From Luzula sylvatica (taxonomy: Eukaryota > Streptophyta > Magnoliopsida > Poales > Juncaceae), in the NCBI GenBank assembly GCA_946800325.1, contig OX326959.1, forward strand, positions 9,072,501 to 9,136,500: 64,000 nt of DNA, given 5' to 3'. The notes beneath the pieces are model-generated. The model was not told the origin of the DNA. It saw nothing but the letters and a program-made list of their open reading frames with translations, and ran no database searches. Every line of letters starts with the position of its first letter. Positions within the stretch are counted from its first letter, which is position 1. Below are positions 33,976 through 45,790 of the stretch, one piece after another. The translations under genes were made by a program, and so were the position numbers.

Positions 33976-35875
33976 TGATTGATCACATGCAAATTTTATT
34001 TAAATTGATTTTAATATGCAAAATTTACTTCATTATGCTTAGAGTTATTTCATTACAATTTGCATAGAGTTATTAAATTGTAAAAACAATAAATATTATC
34101 GATTGCGAACTAAGTGGTAGTCAATAATATTATTGACAATCAAATACTATTTTCTATCAAGTTGATAGACAAAAATATTAGTATTGACTACAAACAAATA
34201 ATATTGGAGACGGAATTGTAGGATGTAGCCAATAATATTCCGTAATAGTCAATATATAATATGTTTTTCCGTAGTGACAAGAAATTTATTGTTGAGAGGT
34301 ATTATGCATCAATTTTATATTATGTCTCATTATATGTGAAATAATGAATTTATCATAGAACACTCTTTATTTATTATGTGTGCAGAGAGGGACAAACACG
34401 TTGTGACACACTTCACTCAATTTGTGATTTTTTTTCACAAATACTTCTCAATCTGCATGTATTTTTTATTTTTCTTGAAATACATTTTTTAGATTATTGT
34501 CATTTGTTTCTCGATTATGTCGTAGTTGGGTATATTTTGATTTTTTGTATAGACAATTTTTCATTATACTTGTATTCAATGACATACGACTTTGACGATT
34601 TTAAAGGATAACTTATAGATTACCATATGTGCTCATCGGTCGGAAGCAGGGCCAAGGGTAGAAGTGAAGGAAGTGACAACTGTGTGAATGCTTGGAACAC
34701 TATTAAAAATTCATTGCCGAAGAAATGCAACAAAGTAGTTAAATGGGAGAGGGTCTAGAAATTAGGTTGTCGAAATAAAATCAATTTAATTAATATTTTT
34801 TCATGTTATTTATTTTAATTGCACTTTGGTAATCGGATTTTTTTTTATCTTCATGCTATCTATTTTAATCAATTTAAAAACTTTTTTTTACATTCTTTTA
34901 TTTGAAAATAAGAGTACAATATTCAATAAAAGAAATAATAACAAAAGGTTATTTTGGTCATTACTAATTATTTTATATCTGTTATAACATTTTAACTAAT
35001 TTCTTATTCCATCAAATTTACCGAACACTAGTGGAATAAAATGAAATAAGTACTCTTCTATTCTTTCATTCTTCCACTCTTCATCCTTCACCGAATAAGT
35101 ATTTTTCCACTCTTCCATCCATTACTAAAAGGGAAATTATACCGTGCCCCTCAAACTCATCTTTTTATTGTCGATATGGGGATTACCAATTAATCCACAC
35201 TATTAACCCACTCTATTAACCACTAACCCACTTTATTAATCATTAATAAATATTAATTATTAATTATTAATGATTAATTCACATGTACCTTAATTCAATA
35301 ATAATTAATCACTAATCGACAAAATTTGTGTTAATTAATATTTGGATTAAGCACTAATCCTCCAAATCGAGGATGTTTGGGAAAATCTGGGGGGCAGAGT
35401 AAATGACCTCTTACTAAAAGGTCCTTATTACTAGAGCATGTTTAACAATCTAGAATTACAAGGGGAATTAGGCATATGAAATTAAAGGTAAATTTCAAAG
35501 TGATTTGATTTTAGCAAAATTTGGAATGTCAAGACGATGAAAACTCAAAATCAATTAAGCCAAATAATTAATTCTTCTGATTCCCATTTGGGACCTTCAG
35601 AGGTTTTTATATAACAAGTGGACTTATCATTGTATTTGGTTCTGTATTTTCAATAGTTTGATGGGATTGTTATAAAAAAATGAGTTGAAGAAATGATAGC
35701 ACAACAATCAAATTTATATTGGTGGCAAATATATTTAACGTAAGATCAATGATTGGGGACGATTTATTTATCGAGTTGCTTATATTCCCTTGAACATCTT
35801 AGGATAAAGTTTAGGATGGTCAATATAATTGAGTCGTATTAACTTTTGGCAATCCAAGTCAATCCCTCTCTTATC
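33976..35875. other. Intergenic DNA upstream of LHT-A
   Basis: AT-rich, no supportable ORF. 35145-35400 has a fold-back-like AT-rich MITE body. From about 35590 the sequence aligns with the DNA upstream of LHT-C (for example TTCAATAGTTTGAT; TATTCCC.TGAACATCTT). Confidence 0.6.
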
Positions 35876-35884
35876 TATATATAC
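35876..35884 (+). promoter_or_regulatory. TATA box candidate of LHT-A
   Basis: TATATATAC, 62 bp before the start codon; LHT-B and LHT-C have counterparts at similar distance. Confidence 0.5.
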
Positions 35885-35937
35885 AGCATATAATGTACCT
35901 TCTTAAATTTCAAAAATACGCACTTTGACAAAAAAAA

Positions 35938-38306
35938 ATGTTGTCGCCACAGCAAATAAATCAATGGCTCCCGATCACATCTTCTCGTACCGCAAAATGG
36001 TGGTATTCCACGTTTCATATTATCACGGCCATGGTTGGTGCCGGTGTGCTCGCCTTGCCCTATGCCATGTCAGAACTAGGATGGTACCCACAACAACAAA
36101 AAAATTAGATTTTGCATTTTCTCTATCTTCAAAAAACATTTCAGATTTTCTCCGTATTTTTTACTCAGGGGTCCTGGTGTTGCATTACTCGTTATATCAT
36201 GGATAATAACCCTCTATACCCTATGGCAAATGGTCGAAATGCACGAGATGGTACAAGGCAAGAGGTTTGACCGGTACCACGAGTTAGGTCAAGAGGCTTT
36301 TGGGAAAAAATTAGGGTTATGGATAGTCGTACCGCAACAACTAATCGTCAATGTTGGCGTAGACATAGTTTACATGGTAACTGGCGGAAAATCGTTGAAA
36401 CAATTCCATGATTTGGTTTGTCCAAATTGCAAACCGATGAAACTCACGTACTTCACCATGATTTTCGGTTCCGCGCATTTTGTGCTGTCTCAACTTCCTA
36501 ATTTCAATTCCATTTGGGGCATTTCAATGGCCGCTGCGGTTATGTCTGTTAGGTTTGTATTAATTAATAATTATTAATCCCTTTAAAATCATATAACTAG
36601 GACCTTTTAGTAATTTCACATCAATTCATTTCACAAACACATATTAGCAAGTTTCAAAACAGAAAGTTGGATCTTATTTGGTATCCATCTTATTATATAG
36701 TTATAAAGTAGAACATGTATGTACTAAAAAGAATCATAAAATGGTTCTTTTCTTGGCATGTAAGTGCAATATTTAGTTACCATGTTATGGTTAATGATGT
36801 TAAATGAATATTACAAAATGAGGAAAAGAAAATTTGTTGAATCTCATTGTGCATTCCTTAGTTACTCAACAATTGCATGGGGAGCTTCAGTGGATACTGG
36901 AAAACAGCCAGACGTGTCATACCAGTATAAGGCCACGACACAAGTAGGAACGGTTTTGAACTTCTTCAGTGCATTCGGTACCGTGGCATTCGCCTATGCG
37001 AGCCACAACATCGTACTTGAGATCCAAGCAACCATTCCATCTAGTCAAGGAAAGGCTTCGAAGAAACCGATGTTTAGAGGAGTTATGGTGGCATATGTAA
37101 TCGTCGCCTTTTGCTATTTTCCAGTCGCTTTACTTGGGTATTGGACGTTTGGAAATGAAGTTCAGGAGAATATTTTGCATACTTTGGTGAAGCCTCGATC
37201 TCGATGGCTTCTCGCCATGGCCAACATGTTTGTTGCTATTCATCTTTTCGGTAGTTATCAGGTATGTTATATTTCTCGTGGCCGGATCTTTGTCCAATGG
37301 ACTTTCGATATTATTTGTCCAAAAAAGCCTTCAGAATTTAAAAGAGTTTAATATCTTCAATTATTTATTTTTCATATTTGTATAACACAAGATAAAATTA
37401 CATGAATTATTAAATTTTCACAAAAAAAATTAAAATTAATATGATTTTTCGTAATTTTGAAAAGTTAAAAGGCTTTAATATAAAATTATGAACAATTATC
37501 CATCTTTGTCTTTAAATTAAAAATCGTGTGATTGTAAAATGACTTTGTACCGAATCTTGTCCAAAACCCTATGAACTTACGTGCTATTTCTAGTTTTAAA
37601 GGCAAGATATCTAATTACTAGCCTATCATTGCAGATTTATGCCATGACTGTTTTTGACATGATTGAAACTGTTATGGCAAAGAAACTTTATTTTATGCCC
37701 GGTTTTGGTGTTCGTCTAGTTATTCGAAGTTTATATGTTGGTAAGACACTAATTTTCCTAGGAAAATTTACCAAAATCTTGTAATTCTTATTCTAAAGAT
37801 GATGTTTACTTTATTTAAATGATATTATTTTTTTGTAGCATTTACAATAATTGCTGCGATAATTTTGCCATTTTTCAACGAGTTACTAGCTTTCTTTGGA
37901 GGGTTAGCATTTGCCCCAACAACCTATTTTGTAAGTAAAAGAATTCTTGTTTCAAATGATATAAATTATTAAAATGGTTTATATCCAACAATGTTAATTA
38001 TATTTCTGTTATGGTAGCTTCCATGCATTATATGGCTACGCATTTACAAACCTAAAAGATTTAGTCTCTCTTGGTTCGCTAACTGGGTAATGTTTAGTCG
38101 AGTTGACAATAAATTTTAACTATTTTAAATGAAAATATTGCCGTAAAAATTTAATGAAAGTTTAGTATTATTGAACTCTCTTTTTCTCCTTGAATTTTTA
38201 GGGTTGTATCATCTTTGGGTTAATATTGATGATTTTGGCACCCATTGGAGCTATGAGGCAAATTATACAAAAAGCGAAGACATACACGTTTAATTCGATC
38301 TTCTAA
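35938..38306 (+). CDS. LHT: LHT-A: lysine/histidine-transporter-like amino acid permease
   Basis: Seven exons: 35938-36083, 36169-36552, 36862-37261, 37635-37740, 37839-37930, 38018-38086, 38202-38306; all introns GT-AG; 433 aa, close to LHT1 (about 446). Members of the AAAP family (Aa_trans) are plasma-membrane H+/amino acid symporters with about ten or eleven membrane helices. Family hallmarks seen: [19 protein letters not shown] in exon 1, [74 protein letters not shown]. The first splice splits the codon for W in LGWGPG. Intron 2 is only 309 bp. Exon 2 is 15 nt shorter and exon 3 is 9 nt longer than in B and C, and the C-terminus is 2 aa shorter. It is the most diverged of the three copies. 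Substrate range cannot be read from sequence. Confidence 0.93.
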
Positions 38307-39660
38307 TGATACAGGAAAAAAAAAATAGAATTCGTGCATGATATGTTATTTGTGTTTACATTTCTATTTGTGTGATGTGCTTGATTTATCGTCAACAAAA
38401 ATCTCGAATTCAGAACGTTGTTTATTTATTTTTATTAATTCAAATCCCATTCTCAGTCAAAATTAAACCCCAATTTATCGAGCCAGCCGATTACTAAACC
38501 ATTACAAACAAAATCACAAATAAAATGCAAATCATTCTAAAACAACTAAATTGCTATTGTATTTCCTCGCGATTTTCGGTTAGGCACATCTTTTGAAAAA
38601 TTAAGAATTCAGGGATATTTTTTTGAGTCAGGTGTTCATTTTCGAGTCAATCTAATAGCGTGATGTTGTTCATCTTATTTTCTTCGTCGAGACTTTTGTC
38701 AGATATTTGTAAATTTGAAAGATCGTGAAGTTATGATGTTATCACGATTCTCATAGAAAAATTGGGTAGCATAGGGGAAATTCTCGTAAGAGAATCTCCT
38801 ACAGAAAAATAGATAACAAAATGAAAACTAACACTTGTAGAGGGGCATTAAATATACTCTTTTGTCAAATATTACAAAAATTGAGATTACTTTAAGAAAA
38901 TTATCATTTTCTATCATCTACTTTACTTTTTTACCATCTATAAAATTGTTTCAATCAATATATATTTCATACAGAAATCTTAAAATATCAAGAATACTCA
39001 GAATACTTGTAAAGTAAGAAATATCATTAATATCCTTGCAAAATCTCGGAATTTTTAAAATAAAAAATAACACCAATGCTATCTATACATATAATATCCT
39101 GATTAATTCTGCATAATGTAAAAAAAATACTATTACGTCTCATTTCTAATTGACTTGAAAATATCTTTAAAGTCATGATCATGTTATCATCGACCTCGTA
39201 GGGGCGTTTGATGTAAAAGACTTTGAAGGATATGGAAGGATTCTTGTATTGTCTAAAGAAAGTGAAATGAGGGTTAAATATTTGAAGGACATTATTTTCT
39301 TGCATGTGTTGTTTGATTTGCTAGAATTAGATAATGGAAAGTGAAATTCATTGTTTGATGCAAAGGATAATTAAAAAGTAGTTATCAAGGATTTGATATA
39401 TATTAGATAGATTTTATTTCAAAAATTAAAGTTCAGCCAATTTATTATTATCACATCTCCAAAATTAGAAAATTTATGAAATTGTAAATCCTAAAATATA
39501 TAATGATATTACAAAAAAAAAAACATTATCATTCATTAAATATAACATAAATTATCTAACAAACATAATCATCAACACAAGTCTAGTTTATTTTTGTACA
39601 TATATTAGGATAACAAACATAATCCATTCATTTTTTATTGCTAATTCGTAGTTTATTTTG
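38307..39660. other. 3' flank of LHT-A and AT-rich intergenic DNA
   Basis: 38307-38560 aligns in diverged form with the 3' flanks of B and C (TGCTTGATTTAT.GTC, CGAGCCAGCCGATTAC). The remainder is AT-rich without a supportable ORF. Confidence 0.6.
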
Positions 39661-39663
39661 GTA

Positions 39664-39948
39664 CCGAGCCTCCACAAATGCAAAACTTGACAAGTCATCA
39701 TTATAGTCTTCTTCTAATTGCTGAACTCGAAGGATTAAATTCTCGATTCTCGTCGCTGCATTCGTTACTTCTTTATGCAAGCCATGAATTATATCTGCTG
39801 CAACCTAGAATTCCCATATTTATCAAAATAAATCTTGAATATATAAGATGAAAATAAATATGATCTTTCATCAACCATCATTGACCAATAAAAGATAGCA
39901 ACAAAAGAGAACATACTCAGCAAGATCGCCTAGCTGTTTGAGAAAACC
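39664..39948 (-). pseudogene. SCAR/WAVE N-terminal gene fragment
   Basis: Two exon-like blocks on -. 39948-39913 reads GFLKQLGDLAEY and is followed by a GT; after an AG, 39804-39664 continues in phase as VAADIIHGLHKEVTNAATR and then IENLILRVQQLEEDY. The pattern is that of the plant SCAR (WAVE complex, actin nucleation) homology domain, LRQLGDLAEFAA..FHGLHEEV...ARVQ.IE. Upstream and downstream exons are absent and the text after the second block loses the family pattern, so this is a fragment. It may have been captured by a TIR element: GGCGTTTGATG near 39202 and, reversed, TTGGTGTTTGATTA near 40257 look like its ends (weak). Confidence 0.6.
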
Positions 39949-41881
39949 GAAAATGGGATTGAAAAGATGAGTATAATCGAACATCAAACCGAAATTATAT
40001 AGATGATGGAAAACAATACAGATTTTAAGTATGATCAAACATCTAAATATTTCAGTCAGAGATGGCTTTTGCAAACAATTGTGAGACAATTGCGAGATTG
40101 AAAAGAATTGTTTCGATTTGATCCAAAAGGATTGTGTAATAGAGTTTATTTTCAGTCAGCAATGGGCATAATCAAACACCAAAATTGGGATTGTTTCGAT
40201 ACTGTAATAGAGTTAATTAGTGAGATTTGTACAAATCGGGATTAATCAAACACCAAAATTGTTTCAATTGTTATTGTTTCAAACGAAAAAATCGTTTTTG
40301 TTTATTTTATTATAATAGTATGTTAGTTTTGCATGATTAATAAATGAAATATTATAATTATATAAACACAATATGTAATAACTTCATTTCTTTAAATCAT
40401 TTCATTTTAAGAAATATTTATGAATTTTATTAAAATTAATAATAAATAACAAAACTATTTTTGTAATCATTAAATATAAAAATTGCAGGGTATTTTGGTC
40501 AAGAAAATTTAATATCGTCCATAGGGGTGTGTTTCGAAATAAAAGGTTTAAAGAAGGGTTTTTTTTTAGTTTACAAGAAGCTCACTTAATGTTAAGAAAA
40601 TTGAAGCCTACTTTGGTCAAAAACAATTTGAATATCATCCATACTGAAAATAAAAGTTTGGTAGAGGTTCTTCTTATAAGTTTAGAAAAAAATAGAGATT
40701 TGTTTTACAATATCATGAGAAGTTAGGGGTTAAAAATACACCAAAACACAGATGTGTGAACAATCAGACAAAAATAACGTAGAATTCAATTACATATTAG
40801 CAAAAAATAAATCATGACAAACTCGAAGACTCCGCACAATTCTGCGGGAAAAAAAAACTAGTTATTACCTAACTTTAGATTTGTCAAGTTTGTATGATAA
40901 GTGTTCTCTATTTTTTATTATCTAATTTAATCACCAGTAATATTACTTAGTCTAAATTATCAAACTGTTAATTATTGTAACATACATATAAATATTACTT
41001 AGTCTAAATAATAGCACTTATACAAAAAAAACCCATTCAAATGTATAAATCAGTAACTCTTTTAATTGTCTTAATACTTTCATTATAGAAAAGTGTCCAA
41101 ATTAAATTATTTTCTCAAATAATAACTCAAAAATTTAATTATCCTAGTTATTCATTCTCAATTTTCAATTCTACTTATTTTGTTACAAACATTTATGTTT
41201 ATTCAAATTAAATCACTCTACATATTTTTATTTATTCAATTTTAAATTCTCTAAAAAAAGTTGTTCGTCAAAATTAGACATCAGTATTTAATTGTTTAAA
41301 TTGGTTATTCATATTTTCAATCTCCTCGATGTAGTAGATAAATATTTGATTTCTTTAAATTAGATACAGATTTTTTTTGCCACTCAAGAGATAAACATGC
41401 AGGAATATATATTTTACAAACAAACACCTTTTACAAATAACTATTTAATAGTGCAAATCAGTCTTTCAACCTATAATTGCACGCATATTATTAGTATACT
41501 TTTTTATCCAAATTATAATTTTTTTATAAAATTTAATCACTTAACTGTCATGAAATTTATTATATTTCTAAATAAGATCAATTTTTCATTATATTTAAAA
41601 ATATTAGTGAGTGGACTATTTGTTTGAGTAATCTAGTTATAACTAAAAACTCCCATAAATATCTAATTATTTTAAATTTGCAGTCATAATCATTGAACAA
41701 TTATAATAATTGCACCTGTAATTGAAACCCCCACAAATACATAAAAACCCCAATAATCATTGTATTTAATCATTTGTATTAATTATAATTGTATTTTATA
41801 ATTTGTGTCATATGATTGGTTACAAATAAATATATCAATATATAAAAACTTACATTTCAAAGGTAAAATTCACAATTTATG

Positions 41882-41884
<3 letters not shown>
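39949..41884. other. AT-rich intergenic DNA
   Basis: No gene seen. 40480-40720 contains GGGTATTTTGGTCAA and related text also found in the fold-back element of LHT-C intron 2, so probably a diverged member of that family. Confidence 0.5.

Positions 41885-41936
<52 letters not shown>
41885..41936. repeat. (AT)n microsatellite
   Basis: About 25 TA units. Confidence 0.95.
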
Positions 41937-41939
<3 letters not shown>

Positions 41940-41947
41940 GGTGGTTC

Positions 41948-42113
41948 CAAGGGCGGAACCAGGGGGGGCAGGCAGGGGCTGGAGCCCCCCCTATGAAAGG
42001 GAAAAATGCACTAATACCCCTAAAACTATATATATTTTTATAATAGATTTATAAAATTGTACTACATTAATTGGTTCTGGCCCCCCTATAAATCTGTTTC
42101 AGTTCCGTCTCTG
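41948..42113. mobile_element. hAT-type MITE, 166 bp
   Basis: TIRs CAAGGGCGGAAC and, reversed, CAGAGACGGAAC; 8-bp duplication GGTGGTTC at 41940-41947 and 42114-42121. G/C-rich ends (GGGGCTGGAGCCCCCCC) in AT-rich DNA. Confidence 0.85.
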
Positions 42114-42121
42114 GGTGGTTC

Positions 42122-42880
42122 AATATAGTTCTTACTTAGAGTGCTTATTTAGAGTCCATATCTAGACCTTTCATTCAATTTTGATGGATGGTTGAGATTT
42201 AAGAATAAAATATGCTGCCCAATATTAATGATGTGCCCAAACTACTCTCTTTCTTCCTAAGCCCCGCCTCTCTTCTCTTGCAAATAAGCCCCGCCTCTCC
42301 TCTTGCAAAGATCATACTTCTTCTTTTGGACAAATCATACGAGCATGCCTTCTCTCTCCCTCCCGCACCCACCTCTCTTCCTTTCGTGCGATTTTTACCT
42401 CTCTGGAGAGTATTACGTGATAAACAGGGTCAAAATCAGGTTTGGACGTCTAGTTATGCTTTTTTTTCTTCTAATATGTGATATATTCACAAAATTTATA
42501 TTCAATGCAAAACTGTAGTATTGTAATTTTTTCCAATTTGCAATGTTAATTGTTGTATAGTGCATCATCCACTTTTAAGAGGTGTAGGCAACGTGTTCGA
42601 CAAAATGTTTAAAATGGAGTGCAAGCATGATGCGATATCGTACAACATACTTATGCGGTCATGCATGAGATATTATACCTAAACTGGAGGGATATAACAG
42701 AACATGTGAAAGTTTCATTTTTCTCTGGATATTTTGAGAGTTTGTAGGGTCTGATATGAAAGTTTCATTTTTCTCTTGATATTTTGGACCCTGAAGTAGA
42801 TGCAAGAGGCGTCGGAGCTAATCATCGCCTATTTGGAGTACTGCCTTTATTTGTCTACAATACTCTGGTACAAGAAGTAT
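42122..42880. other. Intergenic, no gene seen
   Basis: A short direct repeat (AAGCCCCGCCTCTC at 42259 and 42286) and pyrimidine-rich DNA; short ORFs have no family pattern. Confidence 0.5.
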
Positions 42881-43080
42881 ATAATAATTGATTGTAATAA
42901 AATTATGTAATATTACAGTGATTTTAATATTAGTGTTATATAATAATTGATTTAGTGTAATAAAATATTACAGTGATTTCTTGTAATAAAATATTACAGT
43001 GTTATATACAAAATTTCTTGTAATAAAATATTACAGTGATTTCTTGTAATAAAATATTACGTAAGAATATACAAAATTTA
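42880..43080. repeat. Tandem repeat TTGTAATAAAATATTACAG
   Basis: About five imperfect copies of TTGTAATAAAATATTACAGTG separated by ATTTC or TATATACAAAATTTC; each holds the dyad GTAAT...ATTAC. Confidence 0.8.
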
Positions 43081-43099
43081 GTGTTATATATAAAATACA

Positions 43100-44060
43100 A
43101 ATAACTTATGTCATATTACAAAACGTACAACAATTTAGTGTTATATTTAGAAATTTAATTTTACAATTGATCAAATATATTTGTTTTAATTTTATTTTTA
43201 TTTTGGCATTCATATTAGTATAGTTTAAACATATTGTATTTTATAATTTGAATTTGTTAAATTATTCTGTAAGAAAATACAATGCAAAAAATACATATTT
43301 ATTTAATAGAACTTTAAGTATTATTATTTATTTTTTTAAAATTATAACTATAAGAATCTCATATAATAATAATTGATTGTATTTGTGTTATCAATCAAAT
43401 AAATCCAATATGAAATTAAAATAAATAAATAAAAGAAACTAAAAAATAGTTTATCGGTCTAAATCACTTGTACAACTTATAAACACATAACAAATGGTAT
43501 TGTTAATTTTTAAAAATGTAAATTTGTAAAGCAAATCATATGATACAGAACAATTCATATTTAGGTTTAAAAAAATTGTAACTATAAGAATTTCATAGGA
43601 CTAATTGATTGTATTTGTGTTTTTAATCAAATGAATTCAATATTAAATTTTTTACAATTAATAGAAACTAAAAAATAGTTTATCCATCTAAATAACTTCT
43701 AAATTTTATAAACACCTAATGAATAGTATTGTTAATGATGTGTTATTACATATTTCGTACAATTCATTGTTTTTATATTTGATATTGTATGAAATATTAT
43801 GAACAACACTGATACAATATTTGTTGCTATATTTTTTTCCTAAAATTGTGTTGCATCTCTTATATTACTATACAATGACACGCTAATATAATTGTTATTA
43901 TTCGATTAAAAAAATTACATTGTTTGTTATCATAATGTAAATTAATTTTAAAACATATATGTAATCATAGATAAACGAGTCCCAATGATTTTGTTATGAG
44001 ATGGTATTATCAATATTATCATACAAATAAATATTTTGTTTTACAATAAAAACAATTATG
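43100..44060 (+). mobile_element. Helitron-related fragment
   Basis: Aligns with the interior of the + Helitron-like copy at 30010-30870 (for example ATACAATGCAAAAAA, TTATAACTATAA.A.TCTCAT, CATACAAATA near the end), but the CTAG terminus is missing. Confidence 0.55.
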
Positions 44061-44484
44061 AATATTGTCGTCACGTATCTTAATCGACACACCACCATTT
44101 CGGCCCGTCATAAAAACTATAAATATATTACACACATCAAAGACACACATCTTAATCGACTTATTAATGTTTATATTTATCAATGAAATTTATCACTTAT
44201 TATAAACATATAAATAACAATATTACAACTCATAAATATTTTACATACAAGTTTAATTTTCATAAAATGTTCCAACAATGTGTCTTATAAAAATTGGAGT
44301 ATTCAATTAATTTAAGTGATTTGTTGTACAAATTATTCTGCAGTATCGAGTATAAAATTCATCAAAGATTAATTTTTTTATCTGAAATATTACAACTCAA
44401 ATTATAACTAAGTTCTTTTCAGATAGCCAAGTTAATTGAAATAATTTATTCCCTCGGACATTTTCATAGTTTTATCTTCTTTGT

Positions 44485-44485
<1 letters not shown>

Positions 44486-44555
<70 letters not shown>
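44486..44555. repeat. (AT)n microsatellite
   Basis: About 34 TA units. Confidence 0.95.
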
Positions 44556-44557
<2 letters not shown>

Positions 44558-44689
44558 CAAGCAAAGCACACCGTATAAAATGCACATGGACATTGAATTG
44601 TGGACCATGATTACGTAAGTGGGAATGTTCACTTGAAATATGTCCAAACAAAAATAAAAGTAACTTATTTAGGTCATGTAATCGTGTTG

Positions 44690-45180
44690 ATAATTATATC
44701 TGCAAGCTGTTCTGGACTGGCTCAATTTGATTAGCTTTTTTAATAGATTTACATGTACACGTGTCCAGTATTTTAAACTAACGAATGCCGAATGGTAATG
44801 AAAAAACATGTCTACTCTTAAAGAACATGAAAGCATGTCTACCCTTCAAAAATAAAATATTATTTTTCTTTTATCATTATATTAGTTGGTTTTTTAATAT
44901 GGCTTAGTTCAACATAGATTATTAATTTTTATCGATATTTAGACAGAACGAAATTTGTCTTAGGAATTTTTTTTAAAACAATCGAACTCGCATCGTGGTA
45001 AATAACTAAAGAGGATCGATCACCAGCCTTATTTATCATCGGCACCCAAAACTTTATAAAGAATATATCATACATATAAAATGTATAAAAACACATAAAA
45101 TATTTAAAACCATAAAAATAATATAATTGAAAAATATCAAATAAATAATGAATAGTATCTGACCGGCAATTAACTAATGA
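44690..45180 (+). repeat. Upstream block shared with LHT-A right arm
   Basis: Aligns in direct orientation with about 31885-32150 (ATCTGCAAGCTGTTCT, AACTGGCTCAA-like, TTAGTTGGTTTTTTAATATG). Marks the LHT-B unit as a duplicate of the A region. Confidence 0.75.
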
Positions 45181-45533
45181 AAAATTATACTTGTCCCCTC
45201 TAAAATCTCCCAGAAATCTTGATGTGTTGGCAACGAAGCATTTAATACGTTTAATAATATTAAATTTTACATCTTAGGTTTACCAGGTGGTGAACCTAAC
45301 TTATTTATTTTATTATATTTTAATTAAATTTCACACGTTTCACATGTAGTAAATGGTGAATCGATCCATTAGATCAAATTTAATGTTATTGTCAACACAT
45401 CAATTGTGTTAGGTGATTATAAGGGAATGTCGATCACCACTCCTAACTAATTGGTGTAGTAGTAGTATTTAGGCGCCAATTAACTGACAGGTGGAAATTA
45501 TTTCTCATAATTAAATATACTTTAAATTTAAAA

Positions 45534-45534
<1 letters not shown>
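45181..45534. other. Intergenic, no gene seen
   Basis: AT-rich; 45468-45510 (GGCGCCAATTAACTGACAGG and GTGGAAATTATTTCTCATAAT) has a relative at 49155-49196 downstream of B, a likely duplication landmark. Confidence 0.5.

Positions 45535-45604
<70 letters not shown>
45535..45604. repeat. (AT)n microsatellite
   Basis: About 34 TA units, about 190 bp upstream of the LHT-B start codon. Confidence 0.95.
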
Positions 45605-45607
<3 letters not shown>

Positions 45608-45741
45608 TTGTTATCTATTAAGTGGCTCCCCTTATCTGGACGACAAGACTTTTCTGAAAACTCTCTCCTATATTTAATTAATTTATTTGAAAATTATATC
45701 TTCATCAATGCAACTATAGCGTTTAATGTGCTCTCTTACCC

Positions 45742-45752
45742 TATATATATAC
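45742..45752 (+). promoter_or_regulatory. TATA box candidate of LHT-B
   Basis: TATATATATAC, 49 bp before the start codon. Confidence 0.5.
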
Positions 45753-45790
45753 AACGCGTTTAATGTGCCTTGTTGCACTTCTGATAAATA

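Noticed and set aside
35925..36206. Open frame starting at 35925 over LHT-A exon 1
   Set aside because: Wrong frame through exon 1 and intron 1; the LHT motif [19 protein letters not shown] is in the frame starting at 35938.
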